Shown in pieces: positions 37,873-46,915 of a stretch of DNA of 64,000 nucleotides. The stretch is from Mesorhizobium huakuii. Lineage in GTDB: Bacteria > Pseudomonadota > Alphaproteobacteria > Rhizobiales > Rhizobiaceae. The notes beneath the pieces were generated by a model. The model ran no database searches. It saw nothing but the letters and a program-made list of their open reading frames with translations, and was not told the DNA's origin. Position 1 is the first letter of the stretch; the number at the start of each line of letters is the position of its first letter. The DNA lies in NCBI RefSeq assembly GCF_030160235.1, contig NZ_BSNY01000021.1, positions 124,001 through 188,000 of the forward strand. The letters are read 5' to 3'. The translations under genes were made by a program, and so were the position numbers.

Positions 37873-39518
37873 AGACCGGTGGACAACTGATCGTCGACGC
37901 GCTGGAAGCGAACGGCACCGATCGCATCTTCTGCGTGCCGGGCGAATCCTACCTGGCGGTGCTCGACGCGCTGCACGATTCATCGATCCGCACCATCGTC
38001 TGCCGCCAGGAAGGCGGTGCCGCGATGATGGCCGACTGCCAGGGACGGCTGACCGGCAAGCCCGGCATCTGCTTCGTCACCCGCGGCCCCGGCGCCACCA
38101 ACGCATCCGCCGGCATCCACATCGCCATGCAGGATTCGGTGCCGCTCATCCTGTTCATCGGCCAGGTCGCCAGCCACGCCAAGGAACGTGAGGCGTTCCA
38201 GGAGGTGGACTACAAGAGGTTCTTCGGCGACATCGCCAAATGGGTGGTCGAGATCGACGATGCCTCGCGCATCCCCGAATTCGTCACCCGCGCCTTCGCC
38301 GTGGCGACATCGGGCCGGCCTGGCCCGGTTGTCATCTCGCTGCCTGAAGACATGCTGACCAGCGAGGTCGAGGCGCCTGAAGCACTGCCCCACACGCCGG
38401 TCGAGACCTATCCCGGCGGGACCGAACTCGATGCGCTGGAAATGCTGCTCAACGGCGCCAGCCGACCATTCGTCATCCTCGGCGGCACACGCTGGAATGA
38501 GGAAGCCGTGGCGCAGATGCGCGCCATATCGGAGGCATGGTCGCTTCCCGTCGGCTGCTCTTTCCGCCGCCAGATGCTGTTCGACCATCTTCACGCGAAC
38601 TACGCCGGCGACGTCGGCATCGGCATCAACCCCAAGCTGGCGGCGCAGATCAAGGCGGCCGACGTCGTGCTGTTGATCGGCGGGCGCATGGGCGAGATGC
38701 CCTCTTCCGACTACACACTGCTGAAAAGCCCATACCCCGACCAGGCGCTGGTGCATGTCCACGCCGACGCCGGCGAGCTCGGCCGCGTCTACCGGCCGAC
38801 GCTGGCGATCAACGCCTCGCCCGCCGCCTTCGTCGAGGCCTTTGCCAAGCGCAAGCCGGCCGGCACGCCACCCTGGGCAGGCGAGACGGCGAAAGCGCAT
38901 GGCGCCTATCTCGAATGGTCGACGCCGCCGCAGACTGGCCCGGGCGCGGTCCAGATGGGCCCGATCATGAACTATCTGGAAAAGGAGTTGCCGCACGACA
39001 CCATCTTCGCCAACGGCGCCGGCAACTACGCAACCTGGGTGCATCGTTTCCACCGCTTCCGCCGCTTCGGCACGCAGGCGGCGCCGACCTCCGGGTCGAT
39101 GGGCTACGGCACCCCGGCGGCGGTCGCCGCCAAGGCGCTTTATCCGGATCGCACCGTGATTGCCTTTGCCGGCGACGGCTGCTTCCTGATGAACGGCCAG
39201 GAGTTCGCCACCGCCGTGCAATATGACCTGCCGATCATCGTGATCGTCGTGAACAACGGCATTTACGGCACCATCCGCATGCACCAGGAACGTGAATATC
39301 CCGGCCGCGTCGTCGCCACCGATCTCAGGAATCCCGACTTCGCATCGCTGGCCCGCGCCTATGGCGGCCATGGCGAGACCGTCGAGAAGACGGCGGACTT
39401 CGCCCCGGCCTTCGAGCGGGCTCGCGCCAGCGGCAAGCCGGCCATCGTCGAAATCAGGCTCGATCCCGAAGCGATCACGCCGACCCGCACGATGACGCAG
39501 ATCCGCGACAAGGCGTGA
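37869..39518 (+). CDS. Thiamine-pyrophosphate enzyme, acetolactate-synthase-like
   Basis: A 549-residue TPP enzyme with all three domains: N-terminal pyrimidine-binding domain with catalytic Glu48 in CRQEGGAAMMA, central domain (about 190-330), and C-terminal diphosphate domain with GDGCFLMNGQEF...NN from about 435. It resembles the large subunit of acetolactate synthase, but there is no small regulatory subunit gene nearby. Genes like this often act as 2-keto acid decarboxylases, lyases or carboligases. Translational coupling to the CoA-transferase suggests an acyl-CoA or keto acid pathway that I cannot identify. Confidence 0.85.
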   Translation: MKTGGQLIVDALEANGTDRIFCVPGESYLAVLDALHDSSIRTIVCRQEGGAAMMADCQGRLTGKPGICFVTRGPGATNASAGIHIAMQDSVPLILFIGQVASHAKEREAFQEVDYKRFFGDIAKWVVEIDDASRIPEFVTRAFAVATSGRPGPVVISLPEDMLTSEVEAPEALPHTPVETYPGGTELDALEMLLNGASRPFVILGGTRWNEEAVAQMRAISEAWSLPVGCSFRRQMLFDHLHANYAGDVGIGINPKLAAQIKAADVVLLIGGRMGEMPSSDYTLLKSPYPDQALVHVHADAGELGRVYRPTLAINASPAAFVEAFAKRKPAGTPPWAGETAKAHGAYLEWSTPPQTGPGAVQMGPIMNYLEKELPHDTIFANGAGNYATWVHRFHRFRRFGTQAAPTSGSMGYGTPAAVAAKALYPDRTVIAFAGDGCFLMNGQEFATAVQYDLPIIVIVVNNGIYGTIRMHQEREYPGRVVATDLRNPDFASLARAYGGHGETVEKTADFAPAFERARASGKPAIVEIRLDPEAITPTRTMTQIRDKA

Positions 39519-39526
39519 TCAAAGCA

Positions 39527-39552
39527 AAAAAGGGGCGGTCACCCGCCCCTTT
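39527..39552. terminator. Bidirectional intrinsic terminator
   Basis: AAAAGGGGCG, loop GTCACC, CGCCCCTTTT, with A-tract and T-tract on both sides. It serves the TPP-enzyme gene and the convergent CHRD gene. Confidence 0.9.
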
Positions 39553-39567
39553 TCTAGGCGGTGTTCC

Positions 39568-40011
39568 CTATTTCACCGCCTCGATCTGGCCGCGGATCTC
39601 GCCATCCTTGTTGGCGGCGGTATGGACGTTGACATAATAGTTGCCGGCCGCCAGGTCGGCCGCTTGCGCGTCCGTCAGCGTTGCCGACCCCTTGATCGGG
39701 CTCTTCAGCTTGCCTTTGAACGGAATGACCGGAGCGGCGTTCGCCCCCATCGCCGCCGGGCCGTGAATATGCGCAGCCGTCGCCGGTCCGCTGAGGCCGG
39801 AATATTTGACGTCCCAGCTGAGCTTCTTCTTTGTGGTGTCGAAGGTGAGCGTGGCGGTGCCTTTGCCCTTGGTGGTGACGGGCGGGTTCTGCTGGCCGCC
39901 ATCGAGCGTTGCCTTGTACTTCACCACCTCGGCCATTGCTGGCGAGGCGAGCAGGAAGGCGGTCGAAACGGCCAGGGCCGAAAGCACCGGCAGGAAAGAA
40001 TATGTGCGCAT
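39568..40011 (-). CDS. Exported CHRD-domain protein
   Basis: A 147-residue protein with a signal peptide cleaved near AMA-EV (residue 28) and one CHRD domain (about 30-145), recognised by the start YKATLDGGQQNPPV, central AAHIHGPA and the end YYVNVHT...GEIRGQIE. CHRD domains occur in chordin and in bacterial secreted proteins; the bacterial role is unknown. GGAGG lies six bases before the ATG at 40011. The open frame upstream is unsupported. Confidence 0.85.
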   Translation of the reverse strand: MRTYSFLPVLSALAVSTAFLLASPAMAEVVKYKATLDGGQQNPPVTTKGKGTATLTFDTTKKKLSWDVKYSGLSGPATAAHIHGPAAMGANAAPVIPFKGKLKSPIKGSATLTDAQAADLAAGNYYVNVHTAANKDGEIRGQIEAVK

Positions 40012-40170
40012 GAAAAACCTCCGATTGGCTGTCGCATGGGTCACGGTCCCCCGACGCGCGCATGCTCCAACGCAACGGCTGGACCGCGCAATGTTTCCCC
40101 GCACACGTTTTTGTTACCAGGAAAGCAAAGGGCGATCGCTCGCCCCTTCCCAGTTTCCAAAGAGCCGGCG

Positions 40171-41454
40171 TCAGACCGACGCCAGCGCCTGCGTCAGATC
40201 GGCGATCAGATCGTCCGGATGCTCGACACCGATCGACAGCCTGACCGTGGTCTCCAGCACACCGATGCGCTGGCGCACGTCGAAGGGAATGCCGGAATGG
40301 GTCATGGCCGCCGGATGGCTGGCGAGCGATTCCGTACCGCCGAGGCTTACCGCCAGTTTGAATATCTGAAGGGCGTTGAGAAACGCGAAAGCCGCCTTCT
40401 CTCCGCCTTTGATGTCGAAGGAGAAGGTCGAGCCGGCGCCGCTGCATTGCCTCGCATAGGCTCGCCCCGCCGGCGTGTCCTCGCCCAGGAACGGCAGATA
40501 ATGCACCTTCTGGACCTTGGCATGATCGCGCAGGAATTCGGCGACCAAGCGCGCATTGTCGTTGGCCCGCTCCATGCGGATCGATAGCGTCTCCAGCGAA
40601 CGGCCGAGCATCCAGCAGGAATGCGGGTCGAGCTGCGTGCCGATCGCGCCGCGCAGCGCCTTGATCGGCTTGGTGACGGCCTTGCTGCCCATGGCCGCGC
40701 CCGCGATGAGGTCGGAATGGCCGCCGACATATTTGGTCAGCGAATAGACGGAGACATCGGCGCCATGTTCGATCGGCCGCTGGAACACCGGGCCGAGCAG
40801 CGTGTTGTCGCAGACGATGATCGGCGTCGAACCCTGGCTCGCGCCAATCTCGTCGGCGATCGTTCGCATCAGCGCGATATCGACCAGGCTGTTGGTCGGA
40901 TTGGACGGCGTCTCGATCAGGATGACCGAGACACGCCCCTTCGCCACCGCGGCATCGGCGGCCGCCCGCACCGCCTTCTCGTCGACACCATCGGCAAAGC
41001 CGACAGCGCCGATGCCGAAGCCCGACAGCGTGCGGGTCAGCAGCGTCTCGGTGCCGCCATAGAGCGGCTGCGAATGCAGGATGACGTCGCCCGGACGGGC
41101 ATAGGCGAGCAGTGTCGTGGCGATCGCCGACATGCCTGAGGAAAACAGGATGCAGGCATCCGTCCCCTCATAGATCGCCAGGCGGTCCTCGACGATCTCG
41201 CTGTTGGGATGGTTGAACCGCGAATAGACGAGGCCCGATGCCGTCCCGCTCGGCGGTTCCTTGCGGCCGGACGTGTAGTCGAAGAAGTCGCGTCCCTCTT
41301 CCGCCGATTTGAACACGAAGGTAGAGGTCAGGAACACCGGCGGCTTGACCGCGCCCTCCGAAAGCTGCGGATCGAAGCCATAGCTCAGCATCAGCGTCTC
41401 CGGATGGAGCTTGTGGTTGCCGATATGGGTTTTCGACGGGCGTGGCGCGGTCAT
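40171..41454 (-). CDS. Cys/Met-metabolism PLP enzyme (cystathionine gamma-lyase/methionine gamma-lyase type)
   Basis: A 427-residue fold I enzyme of the gamma-synthase/gamma-lyase family. The PLP Lys is Lys241 in [19 protein letters not shown] near residue 77 and SSGMSAI near 105 bind the cofactor phosphate. Cystathionine gamma-lyase, methionine gamma-lyase and O-acyl-homoserine sulfhydrylases share these motifs, so the substrate is open. It is divergent from an Lrp-type regulator, an arrangement like that of methionine gamma-lyase with MdeR in Pseudomonas. That favours a catabolic lyase, at moderate confidence. Confidence 0.83.
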   Translation of the reverse strand: MTAPRPSKTHIGNHKLHPETLMLSYGFDPQLSEGAVKPPVFLTSTFVFKSAEEGRDFFDYTSGRKEPPSGTASGLVYSRFNHPNSEIVEDRLAIYEGTDACILFSSGMSAIATTLLAYARPGDVILHSQPLYGGTETLLTRTLSGFGIGAVGFADGVDEKAVRAAADAAVAKGRVSVILIETPSNPTNSLVDIALMRTIADEIGASQGSTPIIVCDNTLLGPVFQRPIEHGADVSVYSLTKYVGGHSDLIAGAAMGSKAVTKPIKALRGAIGTQLDPHSCWMLGRSLETLSIRMERANDNARLVAEFLRDHAKVQKVHYLPFLGEDTPAGRAYARQCSGAGSTFSFDIKGGEKAAFAFLNALQIFKLAVSLGGTESLASHPAAMTHSGIPFDVRQRIGVLETTVRLSIGVEHPDDLIADLTQALASV

Positions 41455-41575
41455 GGCTTTTCCTGATTTCGAGGGATGTTGCGCCGCAATTTATGCGATC
41501 CCGATCAGCCAGTCCTTGCTATTTTTGGGCTCCCATGGCTGCTTGGCGGCAAGAAATTGCCCAAGGGAATAAAAG
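41455..41575. promoter_or_regulatory. Divergent promoter region of the PLP lyase and Lrp genes
   Basis: 121 bases between divergent genes. It contains the short inverted repeat GGCAA-GAAA-TTGCC, which could be part of an Lrp-type site. No promoter elements can be placed with confidence. Confidence 0.35.
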
Positions 41576-42034
41576 ATGCAGCAGAAGATAGCCGACGATT
41601 TCGACCTCCGGATTTTGCGCGAACTGCGAGCGGACGCCCGCATCACCAACAACGAGCTTGCCGAGCGGATCGGCCTGTCGCCGTCGCCCTGTCTGAGGCG
41701 CGTGCGGCGGCTGGAGGAGACCGGCGTCATCAGGGGCTACACCACACTGGTCAACCCCGCCGCCTTCGGCTGGAGCATGGTCGCCATCGCCACCATCCGC
41801 CTCAGCCGGCAGAACGAGGACGAGATCGTCATGTTCGAGGAGGCGATCCGCGGCTGGGAAGAGGTGCTGGAATGCCACCTCGTCACCGGTTCGCGTGACT
41901 ATGTGCTGAAGGTTGTGACCGGCAGCCTCGAACAATACGAGCGCTTCATCAAGGAGAAAATCGCGCGGCTGAAATGCGTCGCCTCGATCGAAACCAGTTT
42001 CGTCATGAACACCATAAAGGAACGGCGCCTCTGA
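41576..42034 (+). CDS. Lrp/AsnC-family regulator
   Basis: A 152-residue Lrp regulator with the N-terminal helix-turn-helix at about 8-55 (RITNNELAERIGLSPSPCLRR) and an AsnC ligand-binding domain at about 65-145 (ECHLVTGSRDYVLKV). It is divergent from the PLP lyase, which it probably controls in response to an amino acid. A hairpin terminator overlaps its last codons. Confidence 0.9.
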   Translation: MQQKIADDFDLRILRELRADARITNNELAERIGLSPSPCLRRVRRLEETGVIRGYTTLVNPAAFGWSMVAIATIRLSRQNEDEIVMFEEAIRGWEEVLECHLVTGSRDYVLKVVTGSLEQYERFIKEKIARLKCVASIETSFVMNTIKERRL

Positions 42035-42055
42035 CATTTTGCCAGAGGCGCCGTT
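42021..42055 (+). terminator. Intrinsic terminator overlapping the Lrp stop codon
   Basis: Perfect 13-base arms AACGGCGCCTCTG (42021-42033) and CAGAGGCGCCGTT (42043-42055) around a nine-base loop, then TTTTCG. The TGA stop (42032-42034) lies at the top of the first arm. Confidence 0.88.
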
Positions 42056-42106
42056 TTCGAGACGTTGATCGCTGACTGGGCTTACTTCATAGCCCAGGCT
42101 TAAGGT

Positions 42107-43078
42107 TTACTTGATCGCCTTGTCGGTGATGGCGGTCGTGTAGGCCCCTTTCGGCTCCTTGGTGATGATCTTCTGGTCGAGCAGCGCCTTGGCGGTGCGC
42201 TCGTAGGTCGCCGGATCGAGCTTGCCGTCGGCATTGTCGATCAGCTTGGCGACTTCGCTCATCATGCGCTTCTGGTGGTTCTCGTCCTGGCCGCCGCCGT
42301 CCATGACGATGCCTGCCGCCTCGTCATTGTTGTCGACGGCGTATTTCCAGCCCTTCATCGAGGCGCGCACGAAACGAACCATCTTGTCGGCGAAGGCCGG
42401 ATCCTTGAGCTTGTCTTCCGACGCATAGAGCCCGTCCTCGAGCAGGTCGTTGCCCATAGCCGAGTAGTTGAACACGGTCAGCTGTTCCGGCTTGTAGCCG
42501 GCGTCGATCAGCTGCCAGTACTCGTTGTAGGTCATGACCGAGATGCAATCGGCCTGCTTCTGGATCAGCGGCTGCACGTCAAAGCTCTGCTTGAGCACGG
42601 TGACGCCGTCCTTGCCGCCATCGGTCTTGAGGCCGAGCTTGTTCATCCAGGCATAGAACGGATATTCATTGCCGAAGAACCAGACGCCGAGCGTATGGCC
42701 CTTGAAGTCGGCCTCGGTCTTGATCGGCCCGTCCTTCGGGCAGACCAGCTCCATGCCGGCCTTCTTGAAGGGCTGGGCGATGTTGACCAGCGGCACGCCC
42801 TTTTCCCGCGCGGCAAGCGCGCCGCCCATCCAGTCGACGATGACGTCGGCGCCACCGCCGGCGATCACCTGTTCGGGGGCGATATCGGGACCACCCGGCT
42901 TGATGTCGACGTCGAGGCCTTCGGCCTCATAGAAACCCTTGGCCTTGGCGACATAGTAGCCGGCAAACTGGGCCTGCGTGACCCATTTCAGCTGCAACGT
43001 CACCTTGTCGGCGGCCATTGCCTGGAAGGCGGCGAGCGACATCGCGCCGGCCAGAACTGGAATGACAAGTCTTTTCAT
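42107..43078 (-). CDS. ABC transporter substrate-binding protein, NMT1/SsuA type
   Basis: A 323-residue periplasmic protein with a signal peptide (cleavage near AMA-AD, residue 23) and an NMT1/THI5-like domain. Segments LQLKWVTQAQFAGYYVAKAKGFYEAEGLDV and GADVIVDWMGGALAAREKG are typical of binding proteins for pyrimidine moieties of thiamine, riboflavin or related compounds. It is the last gene of a four-gene importer operon placed next to the reductive pyrimidine degradation genes, so uracil, thymine or a related compound is the likely ligand. That assignment rests on context. Confidence 0.86.
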   Translation of the reverse strand: MKRLVIPVLAGAMSLAAFQAMAADKVTLQLKWVTQAQFAGYYVAKAKGFYEAEGLDVDIKPGGPDIAPEQVIAGGGADVIVDWMGGALAAREKGVPLVNIAQPFKKAGMELVCPKDGPIKTEADFKGHTLGVWFFGNEYPFYAWMNKLGLKTDGGKDGVTVLKQSFDVQPLIQKQADCISVMTYNEYWQLIDAGYKPEQLTVFNYSAMGNDLLEDGLYASEDKLKDPAFADKMVRFVRASMKGWKYAVDNNDEAAGIVMDGGGQDENHQKRMMSEVAKLIDNADGKLDPATYERTAKALLDQKIITKEPKGAYTTAITDKAIK

Positions 43079-43119
43079 GTTTTTACCCTCTGAAGTTAGC
43101 ACCCTTAAACCCACCGCCC

Positions 43120-44274
43120 CTATCCACCACGGACAGAGGGATGCCAAAACGTGACGGCTCTTTCGACAAGAGCGACCACGCCATAAAAGACCGAACCCGC
43201 AAGTGCTGCAACTGCGATTTCGGCCCAGACCATGTCGATGTTCATCCGCCCGACCTCGGTCGAGATGCGGAAGCCCATGCCGACGACGGGCGTGCCGAAG
43301 AACTCGGCGACGATGGCGCCGATCAGCGCCAGCGTCGAGTTGATCTTCAGCGCGTTGAAGATGAAGGGCGCCGCTGCCGGCAGCCTGAGCTTGATCAGCG
43401 TCGGCCAGTAACCCGACGCATAGGTGCGCATCAGGTCGCGCTCCATATGGCCTGATGCGGCGAGCCCGGCGACCGTGTTCACCAGCATCGGGAAGAAGGT
43501 CATGATGATGACGACCGCCGCCTTGGACTGCCAGTCGAAGCCGAACCACATGACCATGATCGGTGCCACGCCGATGATCGGCAGCGCCGAGACCATGTTG
43601 CCGATCGGCAAGAGCCCGCGTCGCAGGAACGGCACGCGGTCGGCGAGGATGGCGGTGATGAAGCCGGCGCCGCTGCCGACGACATAGCCGAAGATCACGG
43701 CCTTGAAGATAGTCTGCCGCACATCGGCGCCGAGCACCGGCAGCGAGCCGGCGATGCGCGCGCCGATGGCGCTTGGCGGCGGCAACAGGATGAAGGGGAT
43801 ACCGGCGCCGCGCGTCACCGCTTCCCAGATGATCAGGATCCAGGCACCGAAGATGGCGGGGATGATCAAGCGCAGCGCGTTGCGGGCCGTGCTCGCCATC
43901 GGGCGAAGCCCCGACAGTACCGCGACGCAGCGCCAGCCGAGCAGCCAGGCAGCCGTGAGCAGCAGGAAGTACGGCGCCAATGCCGTGCCCTCGAACCCGG
44001 CAATGCCCGAGATCAGCAGCCAGGCAACGAGATGGGCGCCGACGAACAGCACGATGGCCTCCACAAGCGACGGAATCCTGATCATCGAGATCAGCGCCGC
44101 CACGATCGCCAGGCCGAGCATCAAGCCCTTGGTTCCGAGATAGGGATAGCTGATGCTGGCGGTCGGGTCCGCGAGCGCTGCCGCTTCCGGCTTGGACATC
44201 GCGCCGAGCGCGATTGCGATCACGCACAACACGATCGCCAGCAGGGCTTGCCACGAAGGTTTCAGCCAGTTCAT
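43120..44274 (-). CDS. ABC transporter permease with extra N-terminal membrane domain
   Basis: A 384-residue permease. The C-terminal 250 residues are a standard BPD_transp_1 domain of the SsuC/TauC type with the EAA loop (ASGYWPTLIKLRLPAAAPFIFNALK). The first 120 or so residues add about four further membrane helices, which SsuC-type permeases (about 260-290 residues) lack. The start ATG at 44274 overlaps the stop of the other permease by 4 bases (ATGA). A longer upstream open frame is only a shadow. Confidence 0.86.
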   Translation of the reverse strand: MNWLKPSWQALLAIVLCVIAIALGAMSKPEAAALADPTASISYPYLGTKGLMLGLAIVAALISMIRIPSLVEAIVLFVGAHLVAWLLISGIAGFEGTALAPYFLLLTAAWLLGWRCVAVLSGLRPMASTARNALRLIIPAIFGAWILIIWEAVTRGAGIPFILLPPPSAIGARIAGSLPVLGADVRQTIFKAVIFGYVVGSGAGFITAILADRVPFLRRGLLPIGNMVSALPIIGVAPIMVMWFGFDWQSKAAVVIIMTFFPMLVNTVAGLAASGHMERDLMRTYASGYWPTLIKLRLPAAAPFIFNALKINSTLALIGAIVAEFFGTPVVGMGFRISTEVGRMNIDMVWAEIAVAALAGSVFYGVVALVERAVTFWHPSVRGG

Positions 44275-45149
44275 GCCGGCCTCCCGCCCATGGCGCGATC
44301 GACGATGCGGCCGGCAACGCCGACCACCATGACCAGAAGTGCGGCCACGATCGAGCCGGCGACCAGCGCCGACCAGATGTCGATGGACTGGCTGTAATAG
44401 GCGCCGGCGAGCAGCTTGGCGCCGATGCCGGCGACCGCACCGGTCGGCAGCTCGCCGACGATGGCGCCGACCAGGCTCGCCGCCACCGCCACCTTCATCG
44501 AGGTGAACAGGAACGGCACCGAGGCCGGCACGCGCAGCTTCCAGAAAGTCTGCGAGGGACTGGCATTGTAGGTGTGCATCAGGTCGAGATGCATGATTTC
44601 GGGCGAGCGCAGCCCTTTCACCATGCCGACGGTCACCGGGAAGAACGACAGATAGGTCGAGATCATCGCCTTCGGGATCAGTCCGGTGACGCCGATAGCC
44701 GCGAGCACCACGATGATCATCGGCGCGACCGCCAAGATCGGGATGGTCTGGGAGGCGATGATCCACGGCATCAGGCTTCGGTCGAGCGTCGCCACATGTA
44801 CGATGCCGACGGCAATGATGATGCCGAGCGCCGTGCCGAAGGCAAAACCGAGCAGCGTCGACGACAGCGTCACCCAGGCGTTGTAGACGAGGCTGCGGCT
44901 CGAGGTGATGGGCCGCAGGAAGGTGTTCTCGAAGAAGTTCACCGCCACCTGATGCGGCGCCGGCAGCGTCGGCTTCGGCTGCGCCAGCGTCTTGCCGATG
45001 AACTCGACGGCGCCGGGCGTTTCGTTGGCCCGGCTGTCGAGATCGCGCTGGAACGGCGCGTTGAGGATGACGGCGAAGACGTACCAGAGCACGACCACGC
45101 CGGCGAGGATCGAGGTGACGGGGACGAGCTTGTCGCGGAAGGAGTCCAT
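44271..45149 (-). CDS. ABC transporter permease
   Basis: A 292-residue BPD_transp_1 permease with six or seven helices and the EAA-type loop MHTYNASPSQTFWKLRVPAS. It pairs with the 384-residue permease to form a heterodimeric channel and is coupled to it by an ATGA overlap. The ATPase gene ends 13 bases upstream of its start. Confidence 0.9.
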   Translation of the reverse strand: MDSFRDKLVPVTSILAGVVVLWYVFAVILNAPFQRDLDSRANETPGAVEFIGKTLAQPKPTLPAPHQVAVNFFENTFLRPITSSRSLVYNAWVTLSSTLLGFAFGTALGIIIAVGIVHVATLDRSLMPWIIASQTIPILAVAPMIIVVLAAIGVTGLIPKAMISTYLSFFPVTVGMVKGLRSPEIMHLDLMHTYNASPSQTFWKLRVPASVPFLFTSMKVAVAASLVGAIVGELPTGAVAGIGAKLLAGAYYSQSIDIWSALVAGSIVAALLVMVVGVAGRIVDRAMGGRPA

Positions 45150-45162
45150 CTAGCGCTTCGCC

Positions 45163-45954
45163 TCAATCGTCATAGCTGTGCCCTGCCCGCAAACCATCGC
45201 GCACACGGGCCGCGATCGCCAAAAACTCCGGCGTCTCGCGGATGTCGAGCGGCCGCTCCTTCGGCAGCGTCGATTCGATAATGTCGCTGACCCGGCCAGG
45301 GCGCGGCGACATGACGACGATGCGCGTCGACAGATACACGGCTTCCGGAATGGAATGGGTGACGAAGCAGATGGTCTTGTTGGTGCGCGCCCACAGCTGC
45401 AGCAATTGCTCGTTGAGGTGGTCGCGAACGATCTCGTCCAGAGCGCCGAACGGTTCGTCCATCAGCAGCAGGTCGGCGTCGAAGGCCAGCGCTCGGGCGA
45501 TCGAGGCGCGCTGCTGCATGCCGCCGGAGAGCTGCCACGGATATTTCTTCTCGAAGCCCGACAGGTTGACGAGATCGAGCGTGCGCTTGATACGCTCCGC
45601 CTGCTCCGCCCTGGAGAGACCCATGATCTCCAGCGGCAGTGCGACATTGCGTTCGATGGTGCGCCAGGGAAACAGCGCGGCGGCCTGGAAGACATAGCCA
45701 TAGGCGCGTTTCTCGCGCGCCTGCTCCGCGGTCATGCCGTTGACCGAGATCGTGCCTGATGTCGGTTTCTCCAGATCGGCGATGACGCGCAGCAGCGTGG
45801 TCTTGCCGCAGCCCGACGGTCCGATGAAGGAGACGAATTCTCCCTTGCCGATCGTCAGGTCGACATTGGACAGTGCCTGGACCGGCCCGTCATTGGTCTG
45901 GAAGGTGAGGCCAAGTTTGCTTGCCGCGACGACGGCTGGCGAAATCCCTGTCAT
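45163..45954 (-). CDS. ABC transporter ATP-binding protein
   Basis: A 263-residue nitrate/sulfonate/taurine-type ATPase: Walker A GPSGCGKTT near residue 45, Q-loop VFQAAALFPWRT, signature LSGGMQQR, Walker B LLLMDEPFGALD and the switch His in FVTHSIPEAV. It is the first gene of the importer operon (ATPase, permease, permease, binding protein). The start at 45954 (MTGISPAVV) was chosen over a longer open frame to 46059. It is divergent from a cupin gene. Confidence 0.92.
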   Translation of the reverse strand: MTGISPAVVAASKLGLTFQTNDGPVQALSNVDLTIGKGEFVSFIGPSGCGKTTLLRVIADLEKPTSGTISVNGMTAEQAREKRAYGYVFQAAALFPWRTIERNVALPLEIMGLSRAEQAERIKRTLDLVNLSGFEKKYPWQLSGGMQQRASIARALAFDADLLLMDEPFGALDEIVRDHLNEQLLQLWARTNKTICFVTHSIPEAVYLSTRIVVMSPRPGRVSDIIESTLPKERPLDIRETPEFLAIAARVRDGLRAGHSYDD

Positions 45955-46084
45955 CGGCCGTTGCCTGCCTGTTCCCGCCACACGGGCGCCGGCCGGAATC
46001 CGATTGCTTTTATCGCGATGTTGTTTTCCACTCGCCCTGTCCCAATGGCCCTGTTCCACTCAAATCGACGCCCGGAGTTCCCCG

Positions 46085-46489
46085 ATGTCGCCCAAACCCA
46101 CTTGTCATCTTATCCGCCCTGAAAGCACTTATGAAGGCAAGCAGGGATTGACCTATTTCGCCGGCATCGCCACGGAGTCGGTCGGCTCCTCCGGCATCTG
46201 CATGCACGTGCTCACCATGCCGCCCGGCGCCCGCGCCAAGGCGCATCTGCACGAGAACCATGAAACGGCGATCTACGTGCTCTCCGGCGAGGTCCATACC
46301 TGGTATGGCGACCGGCTCGAGCACCACATCGTCGTCAAGGCCGGCGACCTCTTCTACATCCCGGCCGGCGTGCCGCATCTGCCGGCCAACCTGAGCAACG
46401 CTCCGTCCTCGGCCGTCATTGCGCGCACCGATCCCAACGAACAGGAGAGCGTCGTCCTGCTGCCGGAACTGGATGCGCTGGTCGCCTGA
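46085..46489 (+). CDS. Small cupin-domain protein
   Basis: A 134-residue single cupin. Motif 1 reads HLHENHETAIYVLSGE (metal-binding His and Glu) and motif 2 GDLFYIPAGVPHLPAN. The role is unknown; members act as isomerases, dioxygenases or ligand sensors. It is divergent from the pyrimidine-type ABC importer operon and may belong to the same metabolic module. Confidence 0.85.
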   Translation: MSPKPTCHLIRPESTYEGKQGLTYFAGIATESVGSSGICMHVLTMPPGARAKAHLHENHETAIYVLSGEVHTWYGDRLEHHIVVKAGDLFYIPAGVPHLPANLSNAPSSAVIARTDPNEQESVVLLPELDALVA

Positions 46490-46506
46490 GGTCGACGGGA
46501 TCGCCG

Positions 46507-46884
46507 TCATTTGCACTGCGAGACTTCCCCCATCACATTGCCGTCCGCATCGGCGATCGTCAGCTTCTTGGCGTTCTTGGCGCTGCGCTTGATGGTGAAA
46601 TTGGTCGGCGCCTGTCCCTCTTCGCCTTCCGCCTCACATGTCGCCGTCACCACCAGCGATCCGTCAGCCTGCGCTTGCGTCTTCGTGAAGGTGCAGGCGC
46701 TGGCTGCGGTGATCAATTCCTTGTCGGTCAAAAGCAGCATCTGATCGGCGGCGACTTCCTGGCCGTTGCGGTTGATGCAGCCATATTTGTCGCCATAGGG
46801 TTTCGACAGATCAATGCTTGCCGCAGAAGCCTGCCCCGCCGCCAGCACAAGCGTCATCGCAACAGACAAACCAAAACCACGCAT
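46507..46884 (-). CDS. Secreted four-cysteine protein (paralogue A)
   Basis: A 125-residue protein with a signal peptide cleaved near ASA-AS (residue 21). The mature part has four cysteines in the contexts YGCIN, ACTFT, TCEAEGEEG and SQCK. The neighbouring gene at 46916-47287 encodes a protein with the same cysteine and AEGE spacing, so the two are tandem paralogues. Periplasmic, with two disulphides probable. No known family. AGGGGG precedes the ATG at 46884; an ATG at 46890 is also possible. Confidence 0.65.
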   Translation of the reverse strand: MRGFGLSVAMTLVLAAGQASAASIDLSKPYGDKYGCINRNGQEVAADQMLLLTDKELITAASACTFTKTQAQADGSLVVTATCEAEGEEGQAPTNFTIKRSAKNAKKLTIADADGNVMGEVSQCK

Positions 46885-46915
46885 GCTCATCCCCCTGATC
46901 CCAATGCTCAAAACG

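Noticed and set aside
37980-39371. 463-codon open frame antisense to the TPP enzyme gene
   Set aside because: Lies wholly inside a conserved gene on the opposite strand.
36697-39518. Oxalate degradation pair (formyl-CoA transferase and oxalyl-CoA decarboxylase)
   Set aside because: The TPP enzyme lacks the oxalyl-CoA decarboxylase N-terminal pattern and resembles acetolactate synthase instead.
42107-44440. 777-codon frame running from inside the permease genes into the substrate-binding protein
   Set aside because: Only the last 323 codons are a protein; the part above 43078 is the wrong frame of the permeases. Not a fusion.
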